This document shows positions 28,514 to 37,230 of a stretch of DNA of 64,000 nucleotides, piece after piece. The notes beneath the pieces were generated by a model. It did not search any database, was not told where the DNA came from, and was given only the letters and a program-made list of their open reading frames with translations. Each line of letters opens with the position of its first letter. The first letter of the stretch is position 1. A program made the translations under genes and the position numbers. This stretch comes from Streptomyces asiaticus. Lineage in GTDB: Bacteria; Actinomycetota; Actinomycetes; Streptomycetales; Streptomycetaceae. Location: positions 6,138,001 to 6,202,000 of the forward strand of contig NZ_JAGSHX010000006.1 of NCBI RefSeq assembly GCF_018138715.1. The letters run 5' to 3'.

Positions 28514-29439
28514 CAGTCCTCCTTACGGCCCAGGCCGAACCAGCGGGCCTGCACCACCGTCACCACCGCGATGATCAGCGCCAGGATCACCGCGCCCGCA
28601 CTGCCCAGGCCCAGGTTCTGCCCCTGGCCCAGCGCCGTGTAGTAGAGGTAGACCAGCGGCGGCCGGGCGTAGGGCGGATAGCCGCGCGAGTCCGACAGCA
28701 GGTTGTAGAACTCGTCGAACGCCTGGAAGGCGTTGATCACCAGCAGAAGGACCACCGCGACCGAGGTCGCCCGCAGCTGTGGAAAGGTGATGTGCCGGAA
28801 CACCTGCCAGCCGGGCCGCGCCCCGTCCACGGCCGCCGCCTCGTACAGCCGCGGGGAGATGCGCTGGAGCCCGGCCAGGAACAGCACCATGTAGAACCCC
28901 GCCTGGAGCCACAGCCGTACGGTCACGATGACCAGCCAGTACCAGGGCGGGTCCGTGGTCGACAGCCAGGCGATCTGATCGGCGCCGAACCAGTCCAGCA
29001 CGGTGTTGGCCAGCCCGAAGCGCACCCCGTTGAAGATCGACATCTTCCAGATCAGCGCCGCCACCACATACGAGCACGCCACCGGCAGGAAGAACACCGA
29101 CCGGAAGAACGCCTGCGCCCAGCGCAGTCGGTTGACCATCAGCGCCAGCGCGAGCGAGAGCGCGTAGGTGGCCGGGACGATGAAGGCCGTGAAGACCAGG
29201 AAGGTCACCAGGCTGCCGGTGAACGCGTCGTCGCCCAGCATCGCCGTGTAGTTGTCGAAGCCGACGAACTCCGTGGGCGAGACGGTGTTGTGCGCGTCGA
29301 AGAAGCTGAGGTAGACGCTCCAGGCCAGCGGGACATAGGTGAAGAGGGTCAGTCCCAGGACGAACGGGCCGACGAATATCCAGAACCACAGATGGCGGTT
29401 CTGCGGGCCCAGGAGCCTGCGGACGAACGTCCCCCGCAT
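28513..29439 (-). CDS. Sugar ABC transporter permease (MalF-like)
   Basis: A 308-residue membrane subunit with six hydrophobic segments beginning WFWIFVGPFVLGLTLFTYVPLAWS. The EAA loop is LYEAAAVDGARPGWQVFRHITFP. ATG at 29439 overlaps the binding-protein stop by one base; the open frame to 29577 is ignored because it lies within that gene. It forms the channel with the MalG-like partner. Confidence 0.92.
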   Translation of the reverse strand: MRGTFVRRLLGPQNRHLWFWIFVGPFVLGLTLFTYVPLAWSVYLSFFDAHNTVSPTEFVGFDNYTAMLGDDAFTGSLVTFLVFTAFIVPATYALSLALALMVNRLRWAQAFFRSVFFLPVACSYVVAALIWKMSIFNGVRFGLANTVLDWFGADQIAWLSTTDPPWYWLVIVTVRLWLQAGFYMVLFLAGLQRISPRLYEAAAVDGARPGWQVFRHITFPQLRATSVAVVLLLVINAFQAFDEFYNLLSDSRGYPPYARPPLVYLYYTALGQGQNLGLGSAGAVILALIIAVVTVVQARWFGLGRKED

Positions 29440-30704
29440 CAGCTCTTCTTCTTCACGCGCCGCAGCTCCGCTTCGGTCTTGCGGACCACCGACCGCAGCT
29501 CGCTCTCCGGGTTGGCCCCGCTCTTGATGATCCGGCTCAGCGCGTCCTGGTAGGCCGTCTTGCTCGCGGAGGTCCACAGCAGCGGTTCGGCATGGCCGTG
29601 GTCGGTGGCGTAGCGCACCGCCTCACCGGCCGCGCCCTGCCGCAGCTTGGCCGCCTTCGTGGCGAGCGAGATCCGGGCGGGGATGTGGAAGCCGTAGCGG
29701 AGCGCGAAGTCCTCCTGGTAGTCGGTCCGTTCGACCCACAGCCACTTCACATACGCCTTCGCCAGCGCCGTGTCCCGGGCCCGGGCGCTGACCGCCGACC
29801 CGTACGCGCCGACCGGCACCGCGGGCGCGCCGTGCGCCCCGTCCTGGGGGAACGGCAGCACCCCGAAGTCGTCCCCCAGCGCCTTCTTCACCTGCGGCAG
29901 CGCCCACAGCCCGGACCACTGCATGGCGGTGAGCCCCTGCGTGAACGCGGCCGGGTCCGACCAGTCGGAGGGCGCCCCGAGCAGCAGCGACTTCTCCGCG
30001 TAGAGCTGGCGCAGCTTCCCGAGCGTCCGGGCGGCGGCCGGGTCGTCGAAGCCGACCTTGCCGTCCGCGGTGACCAGGGTGAGCCCGGCGGCGTTGAGCG
30101 GGGTGCCGCCGAGGACGCCGGGGCCGCCGTCATTGCCCAGGAAGAGCCCCTTGACGTCCTTGGTGGTCAGCTCCTTCGCCGCGTCGATCAGCGCGTCGAG
30201 GCTGCGCGGCGGTTCTACTTTCGCGTCCTTGAGCATGCTCTTGCGGTAGAAGAGCAGCTGGGTGTCGATGACCTGCGGTACGGCCCAGATCTTGCCCTGA
30301 TACGTCTTCGGGGCGAGCACGGCCGGGTTGAAGTCGTCCTTGGCCTCGCTGAGGAGATCGGTGAGATCGACCACTTGGCCGCCCCGGATCTGGTCCAGCG
30401 TCGGGCCGTTGACCTCGAAGACATCCGGGCCGGACTTGGTGAGCAGCGCGGCGGCGGTCTGCTGGTCGTAGTTGCCCGGCCGCCACTGCACCTGGACGTT
30501 CGCCTTCAGATACGCGTCGGCGTAGCGCCTGACGGCCTGTTCGGTGCCGGGCTCGCCGTACTGGTGGTACCACTGCTCGAGCACCGGCTGGCCGGCGTGG
30601 TCATCGCCGTCCCGCCCGGTGTTGGACCCACAGGCGGAGGCCAGCGCCCCGGTGAGGGCCAGCCCTCCGCCCGCACCCAGCAGCCTTCGGCGGCTCATGG
30701 ACAT
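29439..30704 (-). CDS. Extracellular sugar-binding lipoprotein of an ABC importer
   Basis: A 421-residue solute-binding protein. The N-terminus has a twin-arginine-like SRRRLLG and the lipobox LASAC with acylated Cys25, so it is probably exported folded (Tat) and anchored to the membrane. The body has MalE-like features (YADAYLKANVQVQWRPGNYDQQTAAALLTKSGPDVFEV). The first gene of the three-gene importer operon. The sugar is unknown; the operon is near the FadR-type regulator and PLP enzyme, but the link is unproven. Confidence 0.9.
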   Translation of the reverse strand: MSMSRRRLLGAGGGLALTGALASACGSNTGRDGDDHAGQPVLEQWYHQYGEPGTEQAVRRYADAYLKANVQVQWRPGNYDQQTAAALLTKSGPDVFEVNGPTLDQIRGGQVVDLTDLLSEAKDDFNPAVLAPKTYQGKIWAVPQVIDTQLLFYRKSMLKDAKVEPPRSLDALIDAAKELTTKDVKGLFLGNDGGPGVLGGTPLNAAGLTLVTADGKVGFDDPAAARTLGKLRQLYAEKSLLLGAPSDWSDPAAFTQGLTAMQWSGLWALPQVKKALGDDFGVLPFPQDGAHGAPAVPVGAYGSAVSARARDTALAKAYVKWLWVERTDYQEDFALRYGFHIPARISLATKAAKLRQGAAGEAVRYATDHGHAEPLLWTSASKTAYQDALSRIIKSGANPESELRSVVRKTEAELRRVKKKS

Positions 30705-30800
30705 TGGTGTGCGCCCCCTCGTCTCCCGGACCCCCGGTCTCCGTACGACTCAACGATCAACGATGGAGGCGGATTACGACAGAGGTATTGCGGGCGGATG

Positions 30801-32030
30801 TCACTTTTCGGTATCGGAATGTGACGCAGAGTCGACGTCGCTGTCGGAGTCGGGGTGGGGCTCGGCGTCGAGCTCGTCGAAGACGCGCTGGGCGGTGGCG
30901 AAGGCCGAGTTGGCGGCCGGGACACCGCAGTAGATCGCCGACTGGAGCAGCACCTCGCCGATCTCCTCACGGGTCAGCCCGTTGGTGAGCGCGGCCCGGA
31001 TGTGCATGGCCAGTTCGGCGTCATGGCCGTGGGCGATCAGCGCGGTGAGGGTGATACAGCTGCGGGTCCGCCGGTCCAGCCCGTCGCCGGTCCAGATCTC
31101 GCCCCAGGCGTAGCGGGTGATGAAGTCCTGGAAGCGGACGGTGAACGGGGTCGTCCGGGCCACCGCGCGAGCCACGTGCGCGTCCCCGAGGACGGCCCGG
31201 CGCACGGCCATTCCGGCGTCGTGGCGCGAGGCGTCATCCCGTGGCTGCGACGGTGCTGGGTCGTTGAGGTGGGTGAGCAGCGCCCCGGTCACCGCCTCCG
31301 GCCGCTCCACGCTCGCCAGGTGGGCAGCCCCGGCGACCTCCAGCAGGCTCGCGCCGGGCACGGCGTCGGCGATTTGGCGGGCGTGGGAGGGTGGCGTCGC
31401 GGGGTCGTCCCGACCGGCGACGACGAGGGTGGGCGCGGTGATCTTCGCCAGGTCGGCCGTCATGTCGTACGCGGCGAGAACGTCGCAGCAGGCGGCGTAG
31501 CCCGCACGGTCGGTGGCCCGCAGATCCTCGATCAGCGCGGCGCCGACGGGCGTGCGGGCGAAGTCGTGCGAGAACCAGGTGCCGGGGCGGCTCGCCACCA
31601 TCGCCTCCGTCCCCTCGGCCCGTACGAGCGCGGCCCGCTCACGCCAGACGGCGGGGTCGCCGAACCGGGCCGAGGAGCAGACGACGGAGAGGCGGCTGAT
31701 CCGGTCGGGGTGGTGTGCGGCGAGATGCAGCCCGACAGCGCCGCCGATCGAAATCCCCGCGTACGCGAACCGCTCCCAACCCTGCTCGTCGGCGAGCCGC
31801 AGCACGAGGCCGGCGAGATCGTCGATGGTGGCCGAGCCGTCCGAGGGCAGCAGCGTGGCGGGGGAGCCGCCGTGACCGGGCAGATCCCAGCGCAGGACGC
31901 GGTGGCCTCGGGCGAGTGCGGGGAGCTGGGGCTCCCAGACGGCGAGGGAGGTGCCGAGGGAGGGGCCGAGGATGAGGGGTGGGGCGGTGGGGGGTCCGGT
32001 GAGGTTGTGGTGGGGTGGGGTGCTGGTCAT
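30801..32030 (-). CDS. pcaL: Bifunctional 3-oxoadipate enol-lactonase / 4-carboxymuconolactone decarboxylase
   Basis: A fused enzyme for two successive steps of protocatechuate breakdown. Residues about 10-260 are an alpha/beta hydrolase with nucleophile elbow GISIGG and a DLPGHG motif (enol-lactonase, PcaD). Residues about 275-395 are the carboxymuconolactone decarboxylase domain (RFQDFITRYAWGEIWTGDGLDRRTRSCITL, AIYCGVPAANSAF; PcaC). The order is the usual actinobacterial PcaL fusion. ATG at 32030 precedes the hydrolase start; the longer frame is repeat DNA. The Asp/Ser-rich tail ends the protein. It is separated from pcaB by a 385-bp repeat element. Confidence 0.93.
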   Translation of the reverse strand: MTSTPPHHNLTGPPTAPPLILGPSLGTSLAVWEPQLPALARGHRVLRWDLPGHGGSPATLLPSDGSATIDDLAGLVLRLADEQGWERFAYAGISIGGAVGLHLAAHHPDRISRLSVVCSSARFGDPAVWRERAALVRAEGTEAMVASRPGTWFSHDFARTPVGAALIEDLRATDRAGYAACCDVLAAYDMTADLAKITAPTLVVAGRDDPATPPSHARQIADAVPGASLLEVAGAAHLASVERPEAVTGALLTHLNDPAPSQPRDDASRHDAGMAVRRAVLGDAHVARAVARTTPFTVRFQDFITRYAWGEIWTGDGLDRRTRSCITLTALIAHGHDAELAMHIRAALTNGLTREEIGEVLLQSAIYCGVPAANSAFATAQRVFDELDAEPHPDSDSDVDSASHSDTEK

Positions 32031-32415
32031 GGGGTGGGTGCTCCGGGGGTGCTCCGGTGGGTGGGCGGGTTGTGTTGTGCGGTGGGCCTGGGCGCGGGCC
32101 GGTGGGTTTTCCCCGCCCCGCCCCTTCCCGAACCAAGGGCTTCGCCCCTGGTCCCCGGGGTTTCGTTGCCTGGTGCGGGCCGGTGGGTGGGTTGTGCCCA
32201 CCCGTTCCGCCAGGGGGCACCTCCCAGCGGTAGCTGGGGGAGGAACGATTGCCCACAACCGGGGGCATATCCAGCCCCTCCTGCGGTGTTGGGGCGCCTC
32301 CAGCCCCTCCGGCGCTTGAGGAGCGGGGGTTCGGGGGCGGAGCCCCCGGAGCGGGGGCTGGGGCGCAGCCCCAGTTTCGGGAAGGGGCGGGGTGGGGAAC
32401 AGGCCCCCGCAGGGG
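32031..32415. repeat. MITE-like dispersed repeat element between pcaB and pcaL
   Basis: Terminal inverted repeats of 24 bp at 32109-32132 and 32376-32399 match at 23 positions. Inside are the CCTCCCAGCGGTAGC module (32221-32235), a GTGCGGGCCGGTGGG module shared with 61237-61345, and the CCGGCGCTTGAGGAGCGG module. No protein-coding pattern. It interrupts an otherwise tightly packed pca operon. Confidence 0.75.
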
Positions 32416-33738
32416 TCACCCATCGCGGGCCAGGGCCCGCATCGTCAGGGCAGGGGCCGCGCCCACATACATGGTCGGGTCCATCAGTTCGCGCAGGCGC
32501 TCCGCCGGCAGGACACCCGACAGCGCTTCGGCCAGCCCCGCCCCCTCCCGAGCCGCCTCCTCCCGAGCCGCCTCCGCCAGGACCTCCTTCGCACGGGCCC
32601 GCCCAAGCCCCGGCACAAGCGCGGCGATCAGGCGTTCGCTGACGATCAGCCCATCCGTCAGCCCCAGGTTCGCGGCCATCCGGTCAGGAAAGACCCGCAG
32701 CCCGGAGGCGAGTTCCGCGGCATCGCGGGCGGCCCCGCCCGCGAGCCGGAGCAGTTCCCGCAGGGGTTGCCACTCCGCATGCCACGCCCCACCCGGCCGT
32801 TCGTCCTCCGCGGCGAGCGAGCCGAGCAGGGTCGCGGCGAGCCCCGGGGCCTGACGGGCCGCGGCGGCCATCAGCGTGGCACGCACCGGGTTCGACTTAT
32901 GCGGCATCGCGGACGAGCCACCCCCCGCCCCCTCCGCCACCTCACCGATCTCCGTCCGGGAGAGCACCAGCACATCCGCCGCCATCTTCCCCAGCGCCCC
33001 CACGGCGAAGGCGAGCGCGGTGCCCAGGTCGGCGACGGGGGTGCGCAGGGTGTGCCACGGCAGTCCGGGCTCGGCGAGACCGGTCTCCTCGGCGAACCGG
33101 CCCAGCAGCGGAACCCCGCCGTCGAAGGCGGCCAACGTGCCCGCCGCACCGCCCAATTGGGCGGGCGGTCGCAGCGCCGCGAGCCGGTCGCGGGCGTCCA
33201 GGGCGAGCGCTCGCCAGCCCGCCGCCTTCAGCCCGAAGGTGGTGGGCACGGCGTGCTGGGTGAGGGTGCGGCCGGGCATCGGGGTGTCCCGGTGCGCGGC
33301 GGCGAGCCGCGCCAGCTCCGCCGCCGTACGCTCCAGATCGGCCACGATCGGCGGCAGCGCCCGCGCGGCCACCAGCATCGTGGCCGTGTCCACGATGTCC
33401 TGGCTGGTCGCGCCCCGGTGGACATACGACGCGGCCTCGGCGTCCCTACGGGCCACCGCCGCCGTGAGATCGGCGACCAGCGGGATGACCGGGTTGCCCC
33501 CGGAGCGGGCGCGCAGCGCCAGATCGCGTACGTCGTACAGCTCGGCGCGGGCCGCGCCCGCCACCGCCTCCGCCGCCCCGGCCGGTGCCACCACCCGCGC
33601 CAGCGCGGCCTCGGCGTCCAGCATGGCCTGAATGAACGCCGTGTCGCCCGTGGCGGCCTCCACGGCCGACCCGGCCCGCACCGGGGACAGCAGCCCCACG
33701 TCGTCGCTGTCGGAAGTACCAGGACTACCGGAACTCAA
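32416..33738 (-). CDS. pcaB: 3-carboxy-cis,cis-muconate cycloisomerase
   Basis: A 440-residue member of the fumarase/aspartase superfamily that lactonises beta-carboxymuconate. Signatures: VHRGATSQDIVDTATMLV (about residues 103-120) and the mobile loop GGSSAMPHKSNPVRA (about 273-287). The TTG at 33738 overlaps the end of pcaG by 14 bp; a GTG 13 codons later is an alternative, and neither has a strong ribosome site. The extra N-terminal and C-terminal Ala-rich residues make it slightly long. Confidence 0.93.
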   Translation of the reverse strand: MSSGSPGTSDSDDVGLLSPVRAGSAVEAATGDTAFIQAMLDAEAALARVVAPAGAAEAVAGAARAELYDVRDLALRARSGGNPVIPLVADLTAAVARRDAEAASYVHRGATSQDIVDTATMLVAARALPPIVADLERTAAELARLAAAHRDTPMPGRTLTQHAVPTTFGLKAAGWRALALDARDRLAALRPPAQLGGAAGTLAAFDGGVPLLGRFAEETGLAEPGLPWHTLRTPVADLGTALAFAVGALGKMAADVLVLSRTEIGEVAEGAGGGSSAMPHKSNPVRATLMAAAARQAPGLAATLLGSLAAEDERPGGAWHAEWQPLRELLRLAGGAARDAAELASGLRVFPDRMAANLGLTDGLIVSERLIAALVPGLGRARAKEVLAEAAREEAAREGAGLAEALSGVLPAERLRELMDPTMYVGAAPALTMRALARDG

Positions 33739-34384
33739 GGAAAACCGTCTCCCCTTCGCCCTGTAGGCGGATGTCGAAGCGATAGGTCCCCGGCGGGGAC
33801 GCCGCCGTCGCCACCAGCGTCTCGCGGCGCGCCGGATCCAGCGAGGCGAGCAGCGGGTCGGCGGCGTTGGCCTCGGCGTTCTCGGGGAAGTACACGCGGG
33901 TGAAGAGGTGGTGCAGCAGCCCCCGGGCGTGGACGCAGACGCTGATGTACGGCGCGGCGGTCCCGGCCGGGCTGCCGGGGGGCAGCGTCCGGGCCGTCCA
34001 GTGGCCGTCCGCGTCGGTGGCGATACGGCCGAAACCGGTGAAGTCCACGCCGTTGCGCCCGAGGAAGCCGCCGGTCACCGGGTCGCGCCGCATGGACCCG
34101 CCCGCCCCGGCGAGCGAGCCGTCCGGGCCCGCCTGCCACAGCTCCACCAGCGCGTCCGGGACGGGAGCGCCCGCGCCGTCGCGGACACAGCCGTGGAGCG
34201 TGATGGCGCCGGGGTGCCCCGCCGGGGCCATCTCGCCGCCGCCGGGGAAGGGCAGGGCGTAGCCGTAGAACGGGCCCACGGTGTGGGAGGGCGTGGGCGC
34301 GAGCGTCTTGGCGGGTGTGAGCCCTTCAGCGGGTGTGAGCCCTTCGGCGGATGCGCTCTCCACGGGTGCGAGCCTCTCGCTCAT
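33725..34384 (-). CDS. pcaG: Protocatechuate 3,4-dioxygenase, alpha subunit
   Basis: A 219-residue intradiol dioxygenase alpha chain, the non-iron-binding subunit. Core signatures are PSHTVGPFYGYALPF, DALVELWQAGPDG and YISVCVHARGLLHHLFTRVYFP. ATG at 34384 overlaps the pcaH stop by one base (TGATG). Residues 14-27 are a short tandem repeat (EGLTPAEGLTPA) between start and core, which other alpha subunits lack. Confidence 0.94.
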   Translation of the reverse strand: MSERLAPVESASAEGLTPAEGLTPAKTLAPTPSHTVGPFYGYALPFPGGGEMAPAGHPGAITLHGCVRDGAGAPVPDALVELWQAGPDGSLAGAGGSMRRDPVTGGFLGRNGVDFTGFGRIATDADGHWTARTLPPGSPAGTAAPYISVCVHARGLLHHLFTRVYFPENAEANAADPLLASLDPARRETLVATAASPPGTYRFDIRLQGEGETVFLEFR

Positions 34385-35151
34385 CAGCGACCCTCCTCGA
34401 TCCACGTGGCCGACGGCCCGTCCAGCACGATGTCCCAGCGGTAGCCCAGCGACCACTCCGGCCGCGACAGCGCGTGGTCGTAACGGGCGACCAGCCGCTG
34501 CCGCGCCGAGTCGTCCGTCACCGACTGGAGGATCGGGTCGTAGGCGAAGAGCGGATCGCCGGGGAAGTACATCTGGGTGACCAGCCGCTGGGTGAACGCC
34601 GCGCCGAAGACGGAGAAGTGCAGATGCGCGGGGCGCCAGGCGTTCTCGTGGTTGCGCCACGGATACGCGCCCGGCTTGATGGTGGTGAAGTGGTACGAGC
34701 CGTCGTCACCGGTCAACGTCCGCCCCACACCGGTGAAGTTGGGGTCGAGCGGTGCGGGGTGCTGATCGCGCAGATGGGCGTAGCGGCCGGACGCGTTGGC
34801 CTGCCACAGCTCGATGAGCTGCCCCCGGACGGGGCGGCCCCGGCTGTCCAGGAGCCGCCCGGAGACGGTGATCCGCTCGCCGAGCGGCTCGCCCCGGTGC
34901 TGCACGGTGAGGTCGTTGTCGATCGCGGTGATGTCGGTGTGGCCGAAGACCGGGGTGTGCAGCTCCACGGTCTCCGGATCGCCGTGCACCGCGACCAGCG
35001 GCTGCTTGGGGTGGCGCAGCACACTGCTGCGGTACGGGGGGAAGTCGCGCGGCGGGTGGTCGGCGGCGGGAGCCCCCTCGGCACGCGCCTTGTCGTACGA
35101 CTCCCGTATGTGCGCGAGTTCGCGGTCGATGTCGGACTGGGTGAGAGCCAT
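34384..35151 (-). CDS. pcaH: Protocatechuate 3,4-dioxygenase, beta subunit
   Basis: A 255-residue catalytic subunit holding the non-heme ferric iron. Expected ligands are visible: Tyr in SGRYAHL, Tyr in the AYPWRN region and two His in WRPAHLHFSVFG. It opens the aromatic ring of protocatechuate between the hydroxyls. The ATG at 35151 is chosen because the family starts there. The frame upstream crosses a (GCCGTT)n hexamer repeat (35179-35213) in the 67-bp gap after pcaF. Confidence 0.95.
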   Translation of the reverse strand: MALTQSDIDRELAHIRESYDKARAEGAPAADHPPRDFPPYRSSVLRHPKQPLVAVHGDPETVELHTPVFGHTDITAIDNDLTVQHRGEPLGERITVSGRLLDSRGRPVRGQLIELWQANASGRYAHLRDQHPAPLDPNFTGVGRTLTGDDGSYHFTTIKPGAYPWRNHENAWRPAHLHFSVFGAAFTQRLVTQMYFPGDPLFAYDPILQSVTDDSARQRLVARYDHALSRPEWSLGYRWDIVLDGPSATWIEEGR

Positions 35152-35178
35152 GTCTGCCGTCAGCCTTACCTTTCCAGC

Positions 35179-35213
35179 CGTTGCCGTTGCCGTTGCCGTC
35201 GCCGTCGCCGTTC
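35179..35213. repeat. GCCGTT/GCCGTC hexamer microsatellite
   Basis: About six near-perfect 6-bp units between the pcaF stop (35219) and the pcaH start (35151), just where the pcaH leader lies. Length changes here would alter pcaF-pcaH spacing without touching either protein. Confidence 0.75.
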
Positions 35214-35218
35214 CGGGA

Positions 35219-36433
35219 TTACCTCTCCAGGACGAGGGCGAGGCCCTGTCCGACGCCGATGCACAGGGTGGCCAGGCCCGTTCCCGAGCCGCGGGCGGCG
35301 AGCTGATGGGCGACGGCCCCGGTGAGCCGGGCTCCGGACGCGCCGAGCGGATGGCCGATGGCGATGGCGCCGCCACGCGGGTTGACGATGCCGGGGTCGA
35401 AGCCGGGGTCCTGGGCCGACCACTCGGCGAGGCAGCCCAGCACCTGCGCGGCGAACGCCTCGTTGAGTTCGAGGGTGGCCAGATCGGCGAATGAGCGGCC
35501 CGCCTTGGCGAGGGCGCGGCGTACGGCCTCGACGGGGCCGAGTCCGAAGTACTGCGGCTCGATACCGGTCACGGCCGAGGCGCCGATCCGGGCCAGGGGC
35601 TCGCGTCCGGTGGCCTTCAGCCCCTCCTCGTCGACGAGCAGCAGCGCGGCCGCGCCGTCGTTGAGGGGCGAGGAGTTGCCCGCGGTGACGGTGCCGCCGG
35701 GCTTGCGGAAGGCGGGCTTGAGCCTGGCCAGGGCCTCGGCGGATGTGTTCTCGCGGATGGTCTCGTCCCGGACGAGCTCGGTGTCCGGATACGGCAGCAC
35801 CTCGGCGTCGTACGCCCCGTCCTTCCACGCCCGCGCCGCCCGCTCATGGCTGGCGAGCGCGAACGCGTCCTGTGCCTCGCGGGTGATGCCGTGCTTGTCG
35901 GCGATCAGCTCGGCGCCCTCGCCGAGGGCGACGGTCCACTCGGGCGGCATGTCCGGGTTGGTCATCCGCCAGCCCAGAGTCGTGGAGTACATCTGCTGAT
36001 GCCCGGCCGGGAAGGCGCGCTCGGGCTTGGGCAGTACCCAGGGGGCGCGGCTCATCGACTCCACACCGCCCGCGAGCGCGATGTGCGCGTCGCCGACCGC
36101 GATGGCGCGGGCGGCCTGGAGCACGGCCTCCAGGCCGGAGGCGCAGAGCCGGTTGACGGTCGCGCCGGGCACGGTGACGGGCAGTCCGGCCAGCAGCACG
36201 GCCATGCGGGCGACATCGCGGTTCTCCTCGCCCGCGCCGTTGGCGTTGCCGAAGTAGACGTCGTCGATGCGCGCCGGGTCCAGGGCGGGGGTGCGGGCGA
36301 GCAGGCCGCGCACCACATGGGCGGCCAGGTCGTCGGGGCGCACCCCGGACAGGGCGCCGCCGTATTTGCCGATGGGAGTGCGGACGGCGTCGACGATATA
36401 GACGTCACGGCAGACGTCACGCGAGGTGGTCAT
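35219..36433 (-). CDS. pcaF: Beta-ketoadipyl-CoA thiolase
   Basis: A 404-residue thiolase giving succinyl-CoA and acetyl-CoA, the last step of the pathway. The active Cys is in NRLCASGLEAV (about residue 95); the C-terminal part has NPRGGAIAIGHPLGASGARL and TLCIGVGQG with the catalytic His and Cys. ATG at 36433 overlaps the pcaJ stop by 4 bp (ATGA), so it is coupled to the CoA-transferase genes. Confidence 0.95.
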   Translation of the reverse strand: MTTSRDVCRDVYIVDAVRTPIGKYGGALSGVRPDDLAAHVVRGLLARTPALDPARIDDVYFGNANGAGEENRDVARMAVLLAGLPVTVPGATVNRLCASGLEAVLQAARAIAVGDAHIALAGGVESMSRAPWVLPKPERAFPAGHQQMYSTTLGWRMTNPDMPPEWTVALGEGAELIADKHGITREAQDAFALASHERAARAWKDGAYDAEVLPYPDTELVRDETIRENTSAEALARLKPAFRKPGGTVTAGNSSPLNDGAAALLLVDEEGLKATGREPLARIGASAVTGIEPQYFGLGPVEAVRRALAKAGRSFADLATLELNEAFAAQVLGCLAEWSAQDPGFDPGIVNPRGGAIAIGHPLGASGARLTGAVAHQLAARGSGTGLATLCIGVGQGLALVLER

Positions 36434-37230
36434 CGGGTCTCCTTCCCGGGCTTCCCGGCGGCTTTGAGGGCGCGCAGCGCCGCCAGCTCTTGGGGGGTGG
36501 GCGGCTCGGTGGTGCCCACGGTGTCGGCGACGGTCAGCTCCCAGCCGGTGGCGGCCCGTACCCGCTCCACGGTGACGTCCGGGTGCACTTCGGTCAGCAC
36601 CAGCTCGGCGGTGGCCGGGTCGGGGCGCAGGATGCCCAGGTCGGTGATGACGGCGGTGGGGCCGGCGCCCGGCATGCCGAGCTTCTTACGGTCGCCGGGG
36701 CCGCCGCCGTGGCCCAGGGTCGTCACGAAGTCCAGCCGCTCCACGAAGTTGCGGGTGGAGTGGCGCAGCACCATCAGCACCTTGCCGCAGTTGGAGGCGA
36801 TCTCGGGGGCGCCGCCCGCGCCGGGGAGGCGGCCCTCGGGCTTGTCCGGGCCGCGGTCCACGACGGTGGTGTTGATGTTGGCGTAGCGGTCGACCTGGGC
36901 GGCGCCGAGGAAGCCGACGTCGATCCGGCCGCCCTGGAGCCAGTAGTTGAACATCTCCGGCACCGGGACCACCGCGTCGGCCGTCTCGGCGAGCTCGCCG
37001 TCGCCGATGGACAGCGGGAGCCGGGTGGGCTTGGAGCCGATGGTGCCCGACTCGTAGAGGAGTACGAGGCCGGGGTTGACGGTGGCGCGGGCCAGGTTGG
37101 CGGCGGTGCTGGGGAGGCCGATGCCGACGAAGCAGGTGGTGGCGTCGGTGAGCGCGCGGGCGGCGTTCACCTCCATCAGCTCGTCGGATGTGTAGTTGTA
37201 GTCCGTCGTCCCGGCGGGGGTGGCGGTCAT
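36430..37230 (-). CDS. pcaJ: 3-oxoadipate CoA-transferase, beta subunit
   Basis: A 266-residue SCOT-type subunit B with the catalytic Glu in LLYESGTIG and the CFVGIGLPSTAANLA glycine-rich loop. Transfers CoA from succinyl-CoA to 3-oxoadipate together with PcaI. ATG at 37230 overlaps the pcaI stop by 4 bp. Confidence 0.95.
   Translation of the reverse strand: MTATPAGTTDYNYTSDELMEVNAARALTDATTCFVGIGLPSTAANLARATVNPGLVLLYESGTIGSKPTRLPLSIGDGELAETADAVVPVPEMFNYWLQGGRIDVGFLGAAQVDRYANINTTVVDRGPDKPEGRLPGAGGAPEIASNCGKVLMVLRHSTRNFVERLDFVTTLGHGGGPGDRKKLGMPGAGPTAVITDLGILRPDPATAELVLTEVHPDVTVERVRAATGWELTVADTVGTTEPPTPQELAALRALKAAGKPGKETR

Noticed and set aside
27560..30704. Search for an ABC ATPase gene in the importer operons
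   Set aside because: Neither importer locus (27560-30704, 49719-52923) contains a Walker-type ATPase; a shared ATPase elsewhere is presumed, so absence is not treated as damage.
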